From positions 310,001-374,000 of the forward strand of contig JAWZYV010012252.1 in assembly GCA_038373885.1 (NCBI GenBank): a stretch of 64,000 nucleotides of DNA. Direction: 5' to 3'. A model generated the notes under the pieces. The model was given only the letters and a program-made list of their open reading frames with translations. It ran no database searches and was not told the DNA's origin. Below, in pieces: positions 10,400 through 20,844 of the stretch (within the stretch, counting starts at the first letter, position 1; each line of letters starts with the position of its first letter). Made by a program: the position numbers and the translations under genes. This DNA is from Cheiracanthium punctorium (Eukaryota > Arthropoda > Arachnida > Araneae > Cheiracanthiidae).

Positions 10400-10785
10400 A
10401 ATGATATTTGCCCGTAAGAAGGCCCTATGCACCGTCATCGTTAGCGTTACACTGCAATCTACCGTATTAAAGTTTTACTTTCAAGACATAAAACTGCTTA
10501 AAATTTCCACTTCTTTATTCACTCACAACGACATTCTATTAACATGAGATTGGAAATTTAACTTCACGACAAATGGCAGAGTTGCGAACTGCTCCGGAGT
10601 CTGTTATTTTCCGCAGCAGTTGGCAACTATGCAAATGTGGATTTTTACCTATCACTAATTACATATATAATATGATAAGGAAATATATCCTATTCAATTA
10701 TTTTATATAAGGAAAGTATTTTAATTATCTCTATATAACTTAAATTAATTTTTAATATTTATAGCACATTATAGCAAATTATTCG
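10400..10785. mobile_element. Degraded M1 MITE copy
   Basis: The GTCATCGTTAG, AAAGTTTTACTTTCA and ATAATATGATAAGGAAAT blocks of M1 are recognisable in order. The right terminal repeat is lost where the Tc1 element begins. A 56-bp miniature M2 lies inside it. Confidence 0.7.
10576..10631. mobile_element. 56-bp miniature M2 inside M1
   Basis: Opens GCAGAGTTGCGAACTGCTCC and closes CAGTTGGCAACTATG, with the centre deleted. It is flanked by perfect 6-bp repeats CAAATG (10570-10575 and 10632-10637). The surrounding M1 sequence rejoins when the block is removed. Confidence 0.85.
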
Positions 10786-10928
10786 TTATCTGTATAAAAG
10801 ACAGGTCATATAAGCTCATGATTTATACGAAAATACATACTGTTTGATGTTTGACGAAAATAGTGTTGGATATCATAAAAGTTTTTTCTCTGAAATTCTG
10901 CTCGGTTCTTGCAATAATTAAGAGCAAA

Positions 10929-11942
10929 ATGTCAGGAATACATAATTTGAGTGACTACGATCGTGGACGAGCAGTTGGACGACTAGAAGCAGGTCAAAGT
11001 GTCACCACTGTAGTTTCAACAATGTTCGTATCAAGGAGTGTCATATCGCAATTAAAGAAGGCCGCTAAAGGTGTAAATACTTTCCGAAAGCATGCCGGGG
11101 GTCGCGGTACGAACACCGCACCTTTAGAGGATCGCTATGTAGCCCTCGTGGCAAAAAGGAACAGAAATTACATTCCTGACCAGACAGCTGGAAACCATGC
11201 AACCTCTACGGGTACGCATGATTCAGCAAGAAACATCTCACGGCGATTAAATAAAAGTTCGTTTGAATGCACGGAAGCCTGTTCGTTGCATCCCACTTGA
11301 ACCACGCCATCTTCGAGAGACATTACGCTGGTGTAAGGAACATGTTGGTTGGGATCACCAAAATTGGTCTAGAGTAATGTTCTCCAACGAATCTCGTTTC
11401 AGTGTGACAAGCGATTCTGGCCATCAATTATTGTGGAGAGAGCATGGAACACGTTATGCACAACAGTTTGCTTGTGAACGTGATCGGTAGGGCTCAGGCG
11501 TGATGATGTGAGTAGGCATCATGCACAATGGCAGAACACCACTTCACATCTTTGAGCGAGGTAGCGTTATATCGCAACGGTATTACAGAGAGGTTATTCT
11601 GGTTCGCCTTTTTAGGGTGCTGTAGGTCCAGACGTTCTGCTTATGGACGATAATGCGCGGCCACACAGAAGCGATGAGATATCGTACACACTGCAAAGTG
11701 GCAATACTCCGTATGCAATGGTCTGCTTACTTTCTCGATCTAAATCCTATTGAACATGCCTGGGATGCTCTTGGCGGACGTGTTGCACAAAGAACTATCC
11801 CTCCCCGAGCAATACAGAGCTCAAAACCATCTTGAGAGAGGAGTGAGACAATATCCCTCAAGGACTCCTCGATAGTTTAGTGAAGAGCATAGAGAACAGA
11901 TGCAAAATGTGCATTAGTGCCTGTGGTCAACACACATCTTAC
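10929..11942 (+). pseudogene. Tc1 transposase pseudogene (Tcb-like)
   Basis: The first open stretch starts MSGIHNLSDYDRGRAVGRLE and contains the first helix-turn-helix, ISQLKKAAKG, then RKHAGGRG and PLEDRYVALVAKR of the second. A frameshift near 11265 leads to RKPVRCIPLEPRH, VGWDHQNWSRVMFSNESRF and SDSGHQLLWRE. A stop at about 11488 precedes IMHNGRTPLHIFERGS. Further shifts lead to MDDNA.PH (second Asp) and DLNPIEHAWDALG (catalytic Glu). The family motif is FxDESRF, and here the first catalytic Asp is Asn. Length about 335 residues, as usual for Tc1. Inactive. Confidence 0.9.
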
Positions 11943-12109
11943 TAAGGTACTCATGTCTGCATCATTCTGACCTGAAGATCAATTTTTTGGGGCTGTTTGG
12001 AAATGATAAAAGGAGCATCTTTTTTAAGTTTTTAATTCTTCGATTTGTCGATATCTGTACCATTTTGCACTCTAATAAATGCACATCGTCCCTTCTAAAT
12101 ATACACTTA

Positions 12110-12291
12110 CATAGGTGCCAAGTATTACGGAATATAATTAACCACTTTTTCCAAACCGTAAATTTTTTGAATAATTTTCCAAAGTGGTTTCAAATCCACA
12201 CCCCCAACGTAATACTTTTGCTATAAGTTAAGCAGAAAATTGCCGTTCACAAAAAGTGGTTAATTGTATTCCGTAATACTTGGCACCTATG
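12110..12291. mobile_element. M2 MITE with perfect 6-bp TSD
   Basis: Ends CATAGGTGCCAAGTATTACG and its near-perfect inverse. Flanked on both sides by CACTTA (12104-12109 and 12292-12297). Confidence 0.95.
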
Positions 12292-12402
12292 CACTTAGCT
12301 TCGTTTCTTCAATCATTGCCTATTAATTATTTCGAAAAACGTAACGGTTCCTTAGCAGTTGTCAAGCAGTGTAGATATAGAGGGCGTTGGGTGCGTGCGA
12401 CC

Positions 12403-12832
12403 ATCGTCTCCTAGATAAAGAAAGCCTCACAACTCCTAGGTCTCGAAGGCCAAGACGTGACGTCTTCGTGTGACCGGCACATAAAAGTTTCATTTTCACA
12501 AAATAAAACTACTAGAAATTTCTGGTGAATGCTAAAAATATTAGAAAATATCTTAAGCATTAAAATTAAATCACCTTTCTCATACAAAATTATTCATTGT
12601 GATCTATTTCCTTATCATATTATCTCATTAGTCATGGTTAAATACTCTCATTTTCCTTCAAATTGTATTTTTTATCTCAAATTATTAAAATATTGCTATT
12701 TATCGGTAAATTAACCAGAAATTTTTAATAGTTTTATTTTGCGAAAATAAAACTTTTAAATGTAGTCCCAGTGATGGCGCCAAAGCATGGTGACGTAAGA
12801 TTTGTAAAGCTTCCTATGTTTAGAAGACGTCG
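12403..12832. mobile_element. M1 MITE copy D with 8-bp TSD
   Basis: The full M1 body has mutated ends (ATCGTCTCC, AGAAGACGTCG). Flanks are GTGCGACC (12395-12402) and GTGCGACA (12833-12840). The matching place in unit G, near 19320, reads TGTGCGACA without the insertion, so the empty site is visible. Confidence 0.95.
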
Positions 12833-13420
12833 GTGCGACACATTCACCAGCATGGTAGTGTTTTCAAGCATCTGCACCATATACCTTCTCATCGATTTTC
12901 GAGCTACTTCGATCTTTCGTGCCCGCAGCGGTTTTTAGAATGTCTGATGAGGCAGCTCGTATCGGCGTCATAGAACTTCAGTTCGTGCTTCTTCACAAAT
13001 ATATGCGCAGAGCTACTTGTGGTGAGTTCACAATAACGTCTCATTCACAATAACGCGAAAGTATCGAATCTTTTTTTAGAACCATAACATCAGCAAGCAA
13101 GATCTTTTTTACTAGAAGAATTAGATAAATCATTAAAATGAAAAATTTGGTGATTAAGGTTGTACAGTATGATTCACTTTTACTATATTTTATCATTAAT
13201 TTTATTTAAATTATTTAAAATACTCATACTGTTCATTATAAAATATTTTACTGTTGTTTTAATACCTAATTTTTAAGTAAATATTGTAAAGTTATGTTAA
13301 CGTGTAAGATCCATTTCCAACGTAGCTATTAGTAAATGCCGACCAAAAATATAGAAAATGAGGGATAATTTGAAAAATATATCCATACAATATAAATTAC
13401 TGTTCCTTCTGATAGTCACG

Positions 13421-13468
13421 CATAGGTGCCAAGTATTACGGAATATAATTAACCACTTTTTGTGAACA
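13421..13468. mobile_element. Half M2 MITE
   Basis: Only the left terminal repeat (CATAGGTGCCAAGTATTACG, then a TTAACCACTTTTTGTGAACAG block) is present. The matching spot of unit G, near 21710, lacks it. Confidence 0.7.
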
Positions 13469-14337
13469 GTAAATTTGACATTTAAGAATCTTCTTCAACA
13501 ACTGTTGTTTTTGCGATATGTAAAAAAAAAAATATGTATATATATTATATAGAAAATTTGAAATTCCAGCCCAAACAAATGCGTCCTAAAATCATCTAAG
13601 CTTTTGTTGTTAAAAGTTCTTAATTTTGTACGATGCCACCGATTTTTTTACATAACATTATTACTAATGCTTTGACATATAAAGTGTATTTCTTTAACGT
13701 CATCATCGTTGACAGACAGATCACGGTGAGTCAGTGCCTTCTGAATTTTCTTCCACATCACTTAAACGCCTGTGAGCAAGTCTCGTTCTAATAACAAGGA
13801 AGTTGGACTGCCTATCTATATTAATATTTGTTTTCCTCTTTTTCTGCACACTAATGGCCTATGAAGAAGAATTTTTTAAAGGTAGAATCATCACCCGTTC
13901 AAATTGTGCGATCCGCTCAATTCGTTGAGGTTAATCTTAGTACAAGGCGGGAGAATATATACTACGTGTTTGAAAGACGTCGACGGAGAGGAACACAATG
14001 TGTGATTTTAATTTTTTGAGAGCAAGGTAATCATATTCGAAACAAAATGACATTGTTAGAAACATGACAGTGTAAATATATACTGTGTAATTGATGAATA
14101 TAATAATAAAAAGAGCTTGAGAAAAATTGTAATTACCTGAAAAAATTCTGATCTCGGAGTAACCGTGGACATATGAATTAGCCAGAGAGATCTACAAATG
14201 TAGTGTAACTGAATACACAAACATCTTACGCTATAAGTTGCTTATAGTTTTCCTTGGTTGTCGTTCAAGATAAATCTAGTATTTTGTGTAAGTGCGTGTT
14301 TCTGCTTATGTCTGGTTTGTTTGTTCTTTTTAGAATT

Positions 14338-14744
14338 ATTAGGTTGTAACGAAAGTTTTCCGCCATATCTGCCTGAAAAACTAACTTCTTACTCCTTAGA
14401 TAACTGTTTTTGAACTTTCGGTACCAAACCTGCACAGTGTCACATGATACAACAATAGTACTAAAGCTGTACTCATAATTCGTTGATATTATGTAGCAGA
14501 CTTTTTGCAACACAACTGGAAGTAAATGATGGTTCTAATCCTCTAGAGTGATAGTTCCATTTGAGACACCTTATACTTAATGATAACTATATTTTTTACA
14601 GATTTCACAACACAGTGTTATAAAGTAAGCCTCTTTCTTTCAAATGGTAAAAATCGTTTGACAAATTATGAGCAAATACGCCAACGAGAACTGTGTGCTG
14701 ACGATGTTTGCGGTGGCGGGAAACTTTCGTTACAACCTAATAGT
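14338..14744 (-). mobile_element. mariner-derived element with TA ends
   Basis: The terminal inverted repeats are about 25 bp, GGTTGTAACGAAAGTTTTCC and the inverse at the right end, with TA on both sides. The T-copies at 34.9 and 37.8 kb lack it. On the minus strand a short frame (14265-14513) includes CDTVQVWYRKFKN, which resembles the second helix-turn-helix of mariner transposases. No catalytic domain remains, so this is an internally deleted copy of about 407 bp. Confidence 0.75.
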
Positions 14745-15181
14745 TCCTTCGTTTTTTAAATGTCTTATAAATTCTTACAAGTAAATAGGTATTTTATAAA
14801 TGGCCTACTTAGTGATTTATACGTTCACTTTAGTCCCTTAATGGCAAGTTTATTTATAGATACAACTAGTAATATTTATTTATTATTTTTATATTCAAAT
14901 TTAATGCATGGAATTGAAGTGCGATAGGCTGTTGAGGGCTTGACAGATGTTAAAGAAAGATTGTGCTTTGCCAGCACGGGAAAACGCATAGTTAGGTGAA
15001 GAAAATATAATCTAACAAACGTGGTGTGGGTGTACACTGTGCAGCCTTTTCACTTTGAAACCAGATAATATTCCAGTACAGAAATAATTGTCTTTTAATA
15101 TTTGTTAGCTTAAATTTTGAGGACCAGCTGGTTTGTGATTCCTGGACTGTAATGTTTCTCGGGATTGGTGAGAATTGAATT

Positions 15182-15343
15182 CAGAGTTGCCAAGTCTCCG
15201 GTTTTTTCCTGGAGATTTCCCACCACAATTTTTAGACAGTTTTATTTTGCATTAAATATTTGGACTTATTTTAAGCATAAATTTGTAAGTAAAAATAAGT
15301 GGTGGGAAATCTCCCGAAAAAAGCCGGAGACTTGGCAGCTCTG
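15182..15343. mobile_element. M3 MITE
   Basis: Opens CAGAGTTGCCAAGTCTCC and closes GGAGACTTGGCAGCTCTG. The inner repeats read GAGATTTCCCACCAC and GTGGTGGGAAATCTC. Flanks TGAATT and GGAATT share five of six bases. The T-copies (35.6 and 38.48 kb) show the uninterrupted site. Confidence 0.95.
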
Positions 15344-15663
15344 GGAATTATATGTCATCAAGAAATCACATCTACCAAATCGTAAGTTCTATTGACTTCA
15401 TGAGGTCCCTCAGAAGAAAAAAAAAGGCCTTTTTAAAACATCTGTTAATTTTTAATTTTTAAATAAAGAGACGTAATGTGTCCTATGTTTGAACTATAAG
15501 GTGTGATACTAAGTTCCCGCTGTTTGTCAATAGATGGCTGCAGCAGTCAGAGTTGGTTGACTGCGACCGATCGAAAACGGTAGGAACGAAGCTGAGACGT
15601 GTAGTAAACAAACCGCTGTGCCGCAATCGTGATTGTGTGTATGCGTAAAATACATTTGGGTGC

Positions 15664-15955
15664 GTGAAAATGTCTGAATTCGTGCCAAATATTCGTCATT
15701 TAAGGGAAGTGTTGATTTTCCTGTGTCATACGAAGAAAACGGCGGCTGCAGCGCAGCGAGAGCTCCAAAACGTTTACGGCGATGCTGCTCTAAGTGAAAT
15801 AACGTATCGTGATTGGTTTCGTCGCTTTAAAGACAATGATTTCGATGTTGACGACCGGCCCCGTGACGGACGGCCAAAAACCTTCGAAGAATCAGAATTG
15901 GGCATTGGTCGATGAGGATCCGTGCCAAACGCAGCAAGAGCTTGCGTCAGCATTA
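15664..15955 (+). pseudogene. mariner transposase, N-terminal part
   Basis: The start ATG begins MKMSEFVPNIRHLREVLIFL. Recognisable motifs follow: KKTAAAAQRELQNVYGDAAL (first helix-turn-helix), YRDWFRRFKDNDFDV.DRPR and GRPKTFE. A one-base shift near 15900 separates this from VDEDPCQTQQELASAL, the second helix-turn-helix. At GCATTA the M2 insertion starts. Removing it joins SAL directly to RVIRPPKRPQYEH, so about 150 residues with the first catalytic Asp were already deleted. Confidence 0.9.
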
Positions 15956-16725
15956 CATAGCTGCCAACTATTCCGGAATATCATTAACCACTTTTTGCGA
16001 ACAGTAATTTTCTATAAGTATTTTTTCAAAAAAAGTAACCAGCTCTCCGACCAAATTCAAAACTTCTGTTATATTTAGAACTGAAGCAAACCGCATGTAT
16101 TCGGTACTAAGATACGGATAATCACTCAGACTCGAAGTAACGAATTGTTATTCTAAAATATCGGTGTTTAGGGGGCCATCTGCCCTATTTTATGGTACGT
16201 TTTATTCCATGAACTCATGGAATACGCATAATCCGGTGCAACCATTCTTTCTGTATGAAAGGAGTGATAATTTTTGTTTAAAGAATGCTCTCATATATGC
16301 ACCCACAGAAGGGGCTAACCCCTTTCATCCCAAAAGTGCAGAAATAGAACTGGAAATATCTTAAAAATAGATAATTCTCACTGAATTAAACAATTTTTAA
16401 TTAAAATATGGTAATTTTTAATTTACTTCGAAAAATGATCCAGCAAAAGAAGTTTTTGATATGAAATAAGAACTCACAAATAATAAAGATATTATGTTTG
16501 TAGAAACGCAAAGTAGTTGATATCATACTGAGATCCCCTGCCCTGTGAATTTTATATATGTGGCCCAATCCCTGGATCTCAGTATTCGAGAACCCGCAAC
16601 CCAGAAAAAACACGAGTCACAAGCTTTCCTTTACACTTTTTATGATAAGAATGGTTATATTTCAAGTCCAATCCTCCTGTTCAAAAAAAGTGGTTAATGA
16701 TATTCACGAATAGTTGACAGCTATG
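15956..16725. mobile_element. M2 MITE in mariner, itself interrupted
   Basis: Ends CATAGCTGCCAACTATTCCG and GTTGACAGCTATG. Perfect 6-bp flanks GCATTA (15950-15955, 16726-16731). Its interior matches the inverse of the 45.4 kb copy on both sides of a foreign 577-bp block. Confidence 0.95.
16077..16653. mobile_element. 577-bp unknown insertion with 9-bp TSD
   Basis: The block is bounded by direct repeats GTTATATTT (16068-16076 and 16654-16662), exactly where M2 is interrupted. I see no terminal inverted repeats, no poly-A tail and no convincing coding frame. It includes an imperfect pair CTGAGATCCC and GGATCTCAG near 16530-16580. A 9-bp duplication would suit a Mutator-like or retrotransposed element; the class is unresolved. 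Confidence 0.7.
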
Positions 16726-16731
16726 GCATTA

Positions 16732-17035
16732 AGAGTTATCCGCCCGCCAAAACGGCCACAATACGAACATACGCGCGACAAAGTGATTTCCCTGCATGAT
16801 AAAGCGCGGCTGCACGTTGCCAGACCTGTGAAAACCTACTTGGCAACCCTCGAATGGGACGTCCTAGCCCACCCGCCATATTCCCCAGACATTGCGCCGT
16901 CCGATTAATTATCTGTTTCGTTCGATGGCACGTGGTCTGGCTGATCAGCAGTTCACCACATACTAAGACATCAAAAAATGGCTTGATTCGTGGATAGCCT
17001 CCCACGACGAACACTTCTACCGCCAGGGTATTCGA
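16732..17035 (+). pseudogene. mariner transposase, catalytic C-terminal part
   Basis: Translation gives RVIRPPKRPQYEHTRDK, then VISLHDKARLHVA, which holds the second catalytic Asp, and HPPYSPDIAPSD, which holds the third. After a stop at SD the protein continues as FRSMARGLADQ and FYRQGIRALP. M1 copy F cuts it at the last motif. Mariner motif spacing is preserved, but stops make it inactive. Confidence 0.9.
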
Positions 17036-17043
17036 GCTCTGCC

Positions 17044-17472
17044 AACACCTCCTAGATATAGAATGCCTTACAACTCCTCCGTCACCAAGCTTTGACGTCA
17101 TCATTTAGCCTATGTTTAAAAGTTTTATTTTCACAAAATAAAGCTATTAAAAATTTCTGGTGAATTTACCCATGAATAGCAATATTTTAATAATTTGAGA
17201 TAAAAAATATTATTTTACAACAAATAGTTTTTTTTAACCATGACTAATTATATAATATGATAAGGAAATGGATCAGACTGAAAAATTTTGTATGAGAAAG
17301 GTATTTTAATTTTAATATTTAATGTAAGATATTTTCTAATATTTGTAGCATTAACCAGAAATTTTTAATCGTTTTATTTTATGAAATTAAAACTTTTAAA
17401 TGCAGGCCAAACGATGACGTCAACGGTCGATGACGTAAGCGTTGTAAGGCTTTCTATATCTAGGAGGCGTTG
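17044..17472. mobile_element. M1 MITE copy F with perfect 8-bp TSD
   Basis: AACACCTCCTAGAT to GGAGGCGTTG. Flanked by GCTCTGCC on both sides (17036-17043 and 17473-17480). The mariner reading frame resumes immediately after it. Confidence 0.97.
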
Positions 17473-17513
17473 GCTCTGCCCGAACAATGGGAAAAGGTTG
17501 TGTCTAGCGATGG
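17473..17513 (+). pseudogene. mariner transposase, extreme C-terminus
   Basis: After M1 copy F the frame continues ALPEQWEKVVSSDGQYFE and stops. This is the standard ending of the family and completes the fragment at 17035. Confidence 0.9.
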
Positions 17514-17678
17514 GCAATACTTTGAATGAATCATTTGTAACCATTTCTGCACAATAAAGTTGCATTTTCATACAAAACATCATCGATAGCTTAGTTGCTC
17601 ACCTTTTATTTTGCAATGACCTGAAATATTGGATCCTTTTTAGGCTTGTGTTTTGACTAGCTATCAGGATCGGAGATT

Positions 17679-17879
17679 GTTGTTGTTGTGACCATGTATA
17701 TCGGATTTGGGTGCTTGACTTGAATCCCGCTAATAAATCCTCTTCAGAAGGTCAACACAAGGGGGGGTGCTCCCCGTGGGGGTCTTTCTAAGGGGTCCTA
17801 ACCCGTATTCACGCTAAGTTTCGGAGAAAACCATGGAAAACTCCGAATGGTTAGGCCGACAGATGCGTGATGTGATCCG
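17679..17879 (-). mobile_element. tRNA-SINE with CAA tail and 13-bp TSD
   Basis: It inserted into repeat U and is flanked by AGGATCGGAGATT on both sides (17666-17678, 17880-17892). Read on the minus strand it has the family body (CGGAGTTTTCC.TGGTTT, GGGTTAGGACCCCTTAGAAA) and a tail ending in ACAACAACAAC. The tRNA-like head is missing, so it is 5'-truncated. The 50.6 kb copy of U shows the empty site. Confidence 0.9.
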
Positions 17880-18438
17880 AGGATCGGAGATTAAAAGAAA
17901 TCCCAGAAACCACTTCTTAAGATGGCCTATAAAGAATGATCACTTTAAAAACTTGATAATTTTAAGATTGTAAATTGGAAGACGTAATATATTCACCTCG
18001 CAAATTTGCAAGAACACTGTAACGTTGTTTTTAAATAAGTGCAGGAGTATTATAGAAATGTTTAAATAGTTTTTTTTTTTTAATTAGAATGCCTCGTGGT
18101 ACATTTTGTATGCAGCTGCTGTACTTATTTGGTCACTTCAAATTATAACTGCGATAAAAATTTACTCAATTGTTTCTTACACTATACATATATATATGCA
18201 TATTTAAATTACTTCAGTTTTAACAGTCGATGAGAAAATCGTGCCGTAGTTGACTTAATAGTTTACGCTTTAGATTTATTTTAACAGTTTTTGCTAAGCT
18301 ATCCCGGTGTCTTGTTGTGTACATTTTTTTAATAATCTTAAAAGTTAAACTTAAAGAATGCAATCGAAAAATAGATTTAAAAAAGACTGTTTGTTTAGCA
18401 CAAAAATGCTTCGTTTAAATTTTCTTATAGCGCTGATG

Positions 18439-18600
18439 CATAGCTGCCAACTCTTCCGGTTTTTCCGGAAGATTTTTCACCACTATCTTCAAACAGTTTT
18501 ATTTTACAATAAAATTTTGGACTTATTTTAAGCTTAAATTTGTAAGTAAAAATTAGTGGTGGAAAATCTTCCGGAAAAACCGGAAGAGTTGGTAGCTATG
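18439..18600. mobile_element. M3 MITE
   Basis: CATAGCTGCCAACTCTTCCG to GGTAGCTATG; flanks CTGATG and CAGATG (5 of 6). The 51.13 kb copy of U lacks it. Confidence 0.95.
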
Positions 18601-19139
18601 CAGATGGTAACAAAACCCTCAGTGTGACATCACAAAGGGTTACAGTGGTCACTGAGAGTCATTGCTGGCAAGTTATGTGACATCACTGTGTGGTCGCAGT
18701 GACGTTTTACTGTGAGTAGTCACAAAATGATGTCACTGTGAAGTCACAAAAGGACTGCTTTTTCTTGATATTCTATAGTAGCGTCACAGGGACCATTTTT
18801 GTCACTTTTAAATCTGACTTTATTTTTAGATATTGTAACTTGCAATTACGGTAATGATAACGCGAAAATTCGATGGAATCTTGCTTCAGGAAAATTTTGG
18901 AGGCTTTTGTTTCATTAATTTGAAAAAAAAAAAACTATTTTAATTTTTATGTATTTGAAAATGCACGTGTGTGTGTAATGTATCAGGTCTTGTAAAAATA
19001 TCCCTTCTAAAAAATTGTTTTTACTAACAAAAGTTTTGAAGGAATTATTAGTCCTTTTTCATTAAAAAAATATAAATAAAAGCAATGTGCCTCAGCTGTC
19101 TACCATTCAGGTAAGCTACTGTCTACCCTTCTTAAAAAA

Positions 19140-19188
19140 TATTGAAAAGTAAACTGTTTACAAAGAGTGGCTGATTATGTTCCGCAGG
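19140..19188. mobile_element. M2 MITE fragment
   Basis: The run GTAAACTGTTTACAAAGAG followed by GGCTGATTATGTTCCGCA matches the right inner repeat of M2. Left half absent. Confidence 0.45.
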
Positions 19189-19451
19189 GGCTGGGCATTG
19201 CTTGTTAAATTACATGATAAACACAACCACAAAAATTTATAATTTTTCTTAAATGTAGTTTTAACGCTTATCATTAAGGTTGATACACAATAGAGAGATT
19301 GCTCAAGGGAAACTGTGCTGTGTGCGACATGCTCACAAGCATGGTAGTAATATAAAAGCAGCTCTACAATTTTTTATCAGGATTTTGGAGTATGTTCGGT
19401 TTCTTGCACCTGCAGTGATATTTTTTAATGTTTCATGAGGCAACTCGTGTC

Positions 19452-19867
19452 AACGCCTCCTAGGTAAAGAAAGCCTAACAACTGTTACGTCACCATGCTT
19501 GACGTCATCGTTAGACCTACGTTTCAAAGATTTATTTTCATAAAACTATAAAAAAAATCTCGTAAGTTTACTCATGCATAGCAAAATTTTAGTAAATTTG
19601 AGACAAAAAATTTAATTTTGCGACAAATTGCAGTTTTTAACCATGACTAGTTAGATATTATGATTAGGAAATAGATCATAATGAATAATTTGGTATAAGA
19701 AAGGTATTTTAATTTTAATGTTTAAGATATTTTCTAATATTTGTAGCATTCTTCAGAAATTTTAAGTAGTTTTACTTTGCGAAAAAAAAACTGCGAAGAC
19801 GTTACTCCTGTCGGCTTAGTGATGACGTCAAGGCTTGAGTTAGGCTTTCTGTTTCTTGGAGGTGTTG
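19452..19867. mobile_element. M1 MITE copy G
   Basis: AACGCCTCCTAGGT to GGAGGTGTTG; flanks CTCGTGTC and CTCGCGTC (7 of 8). The site in unit D, near 12958, is uninterrupted. Confidence 0.95.
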
Positions 19868-19879
19868 CTCGCGTCGGAG

Positions 19880-20060
19880 CAGAGTTGGTAACGGCTCCGA
19901 GATGTAACTAACCACTTTTGATACAGTAGTTATATGGCATAATTTACGGTCATTTTTGCAGTTAACTTTGTGGGCTGATTACAAGTGCGAAAAAGCATTT
20001 ACAGAAAATTAATTTTTGCAAAAAGGTGTTAATTATATTTCGCAACAGTTAGCAGCTCTG
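19880..20060. mobile_element. M2 MITE next to M1 copy G
   Basis: CAGAGTTGGTAACGGCTCCG to AACAGTTAGCAGCTCTG, with the TTAACCAC-type inner repeat degenerate on the left (CTAACCACTTTTG). It sits a few bases from the M1 target duplication. Flanks share GCGTC. Confidence 0.8.
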
Positions 20061-20280
20061 GGTCAGCGTCCTAAAACTACAGTTCACGTGTGTTCACAAA
20101 TATTTGCGCAGAGGTACTTGCAGTGAGTTCTCTGGTTCAACAACAACCTGAAAGTATCGTACTTTTTCGTTATAAGCATAACTCTGCGAGCAAGTAGAAG
20201 TATCTTTTGTTACTGGAACAATTAGATAAATCATTTAAATCAAAACTTTTGAGGACTAAGATTGTAGCGTATGATTTAAC

Positions 20281-20654
20281 CTTTTCCCGGCGGGGAAATT
20301 TTGGACTCGCTGTTTCAGAAGGACGGGAGCATCTGAAAAATGCTTTCCCCCATTTCAGTGACTCTTAGCTGAAGCTGCTATTTGTGCAACAATCATTGAT
20401 GGATTACACTTTCCCGCCCCCAAAGTAAAACGAACTTCTTGAACAAGGGGATTACCTTTACGCGCATATTCTCCTTTTCAGGAACTGGGGTGCAACTGAA
20501 TTGATGGATGGATGTTGACATCTCTCCCCGCCGGTCTAGTACAGGTGAACAATTTAAGAGGGGGAAAGCATTAGTTGGTCGAAATATGAACCAAGCCCGT
20601 CCTTTAAGGTGTTCTACTGATTGGTTGAAAAATCGACCGCCCGTCTTCAAAGCG
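20281..20654. mobile_element. piggyBac-like TTAA element
   Basis: Bounded by TTAA at 20277-20280 and 20655-20658, and absent from unit D. Left end CCTTTTCCCGGCGGGG, right end inverse CGCTTTGAAGACGGG. Non-coding apart from short frames on both strands. The TTAA target and CCYTTT-like ends point to piggyBac, but no transposase is present. Confidence 0.75.
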
Positions 20655-20844
20655 TTAATCTTAATATTACTATATTTTATCATTAATCTAAAATACTCGT
20701 AAAAGGTAAGTTCGTAACAACAATATTTTAATGCTATAATCTTTGTAATGACTTATTTTTTTTAGTATATTTTGTAAAGTGATGTTCTCTTAGTTGAGTT
20801 CGATCTATTTTCTACATATTATTAGTAAATCTCAACCAAGAATA

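Larger units (their letters stand above)
12360..15420. repeat. Long non-coding repeat, unit D
   Basis: After its insertions are removed this segment aligns with 19260-26150 (unit G). Its last third, from AAAAAGAGCTTGAG near 14100 onward, also aligns with 34910-35660 and 37785-38540. No coding frame or terminal repeats are visible. It carries M1 (12403), half an M2 (13421), a mariner-like MITE (14338) and M3 (15182). It may be a large non-autonomous element or an old segmental duplication; I cannot tell which. Confidence 0.75.
15497..17607 (+). mobile_element. mariner element broken by three insertions
   Basis: The left terminal repeat AGGTGTGATACTAAGTTCCC at 15499 is typical of mariners; a degraded partner (AGCTTAGTTGCTCACCTT) ends near 17606. 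Between them lie the transposase remnants, an M2 with its own 577-bp insertion, and M1 copy F. With these removed the element is only about 0.9 kb, so it already lacked its middle. Confidence 0.8.
17610..19085. repeat. Repeat U, copy 1
   Basis: It aligns with 50450-51615 once a SINE (17679-17879) and an M3 (18439-18600) are removed. It holds several GTCACTGTG-type motifs near 18620-18750. No coding frame or terminal repeats seen. Nature unknown. Confidence 0.75.
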
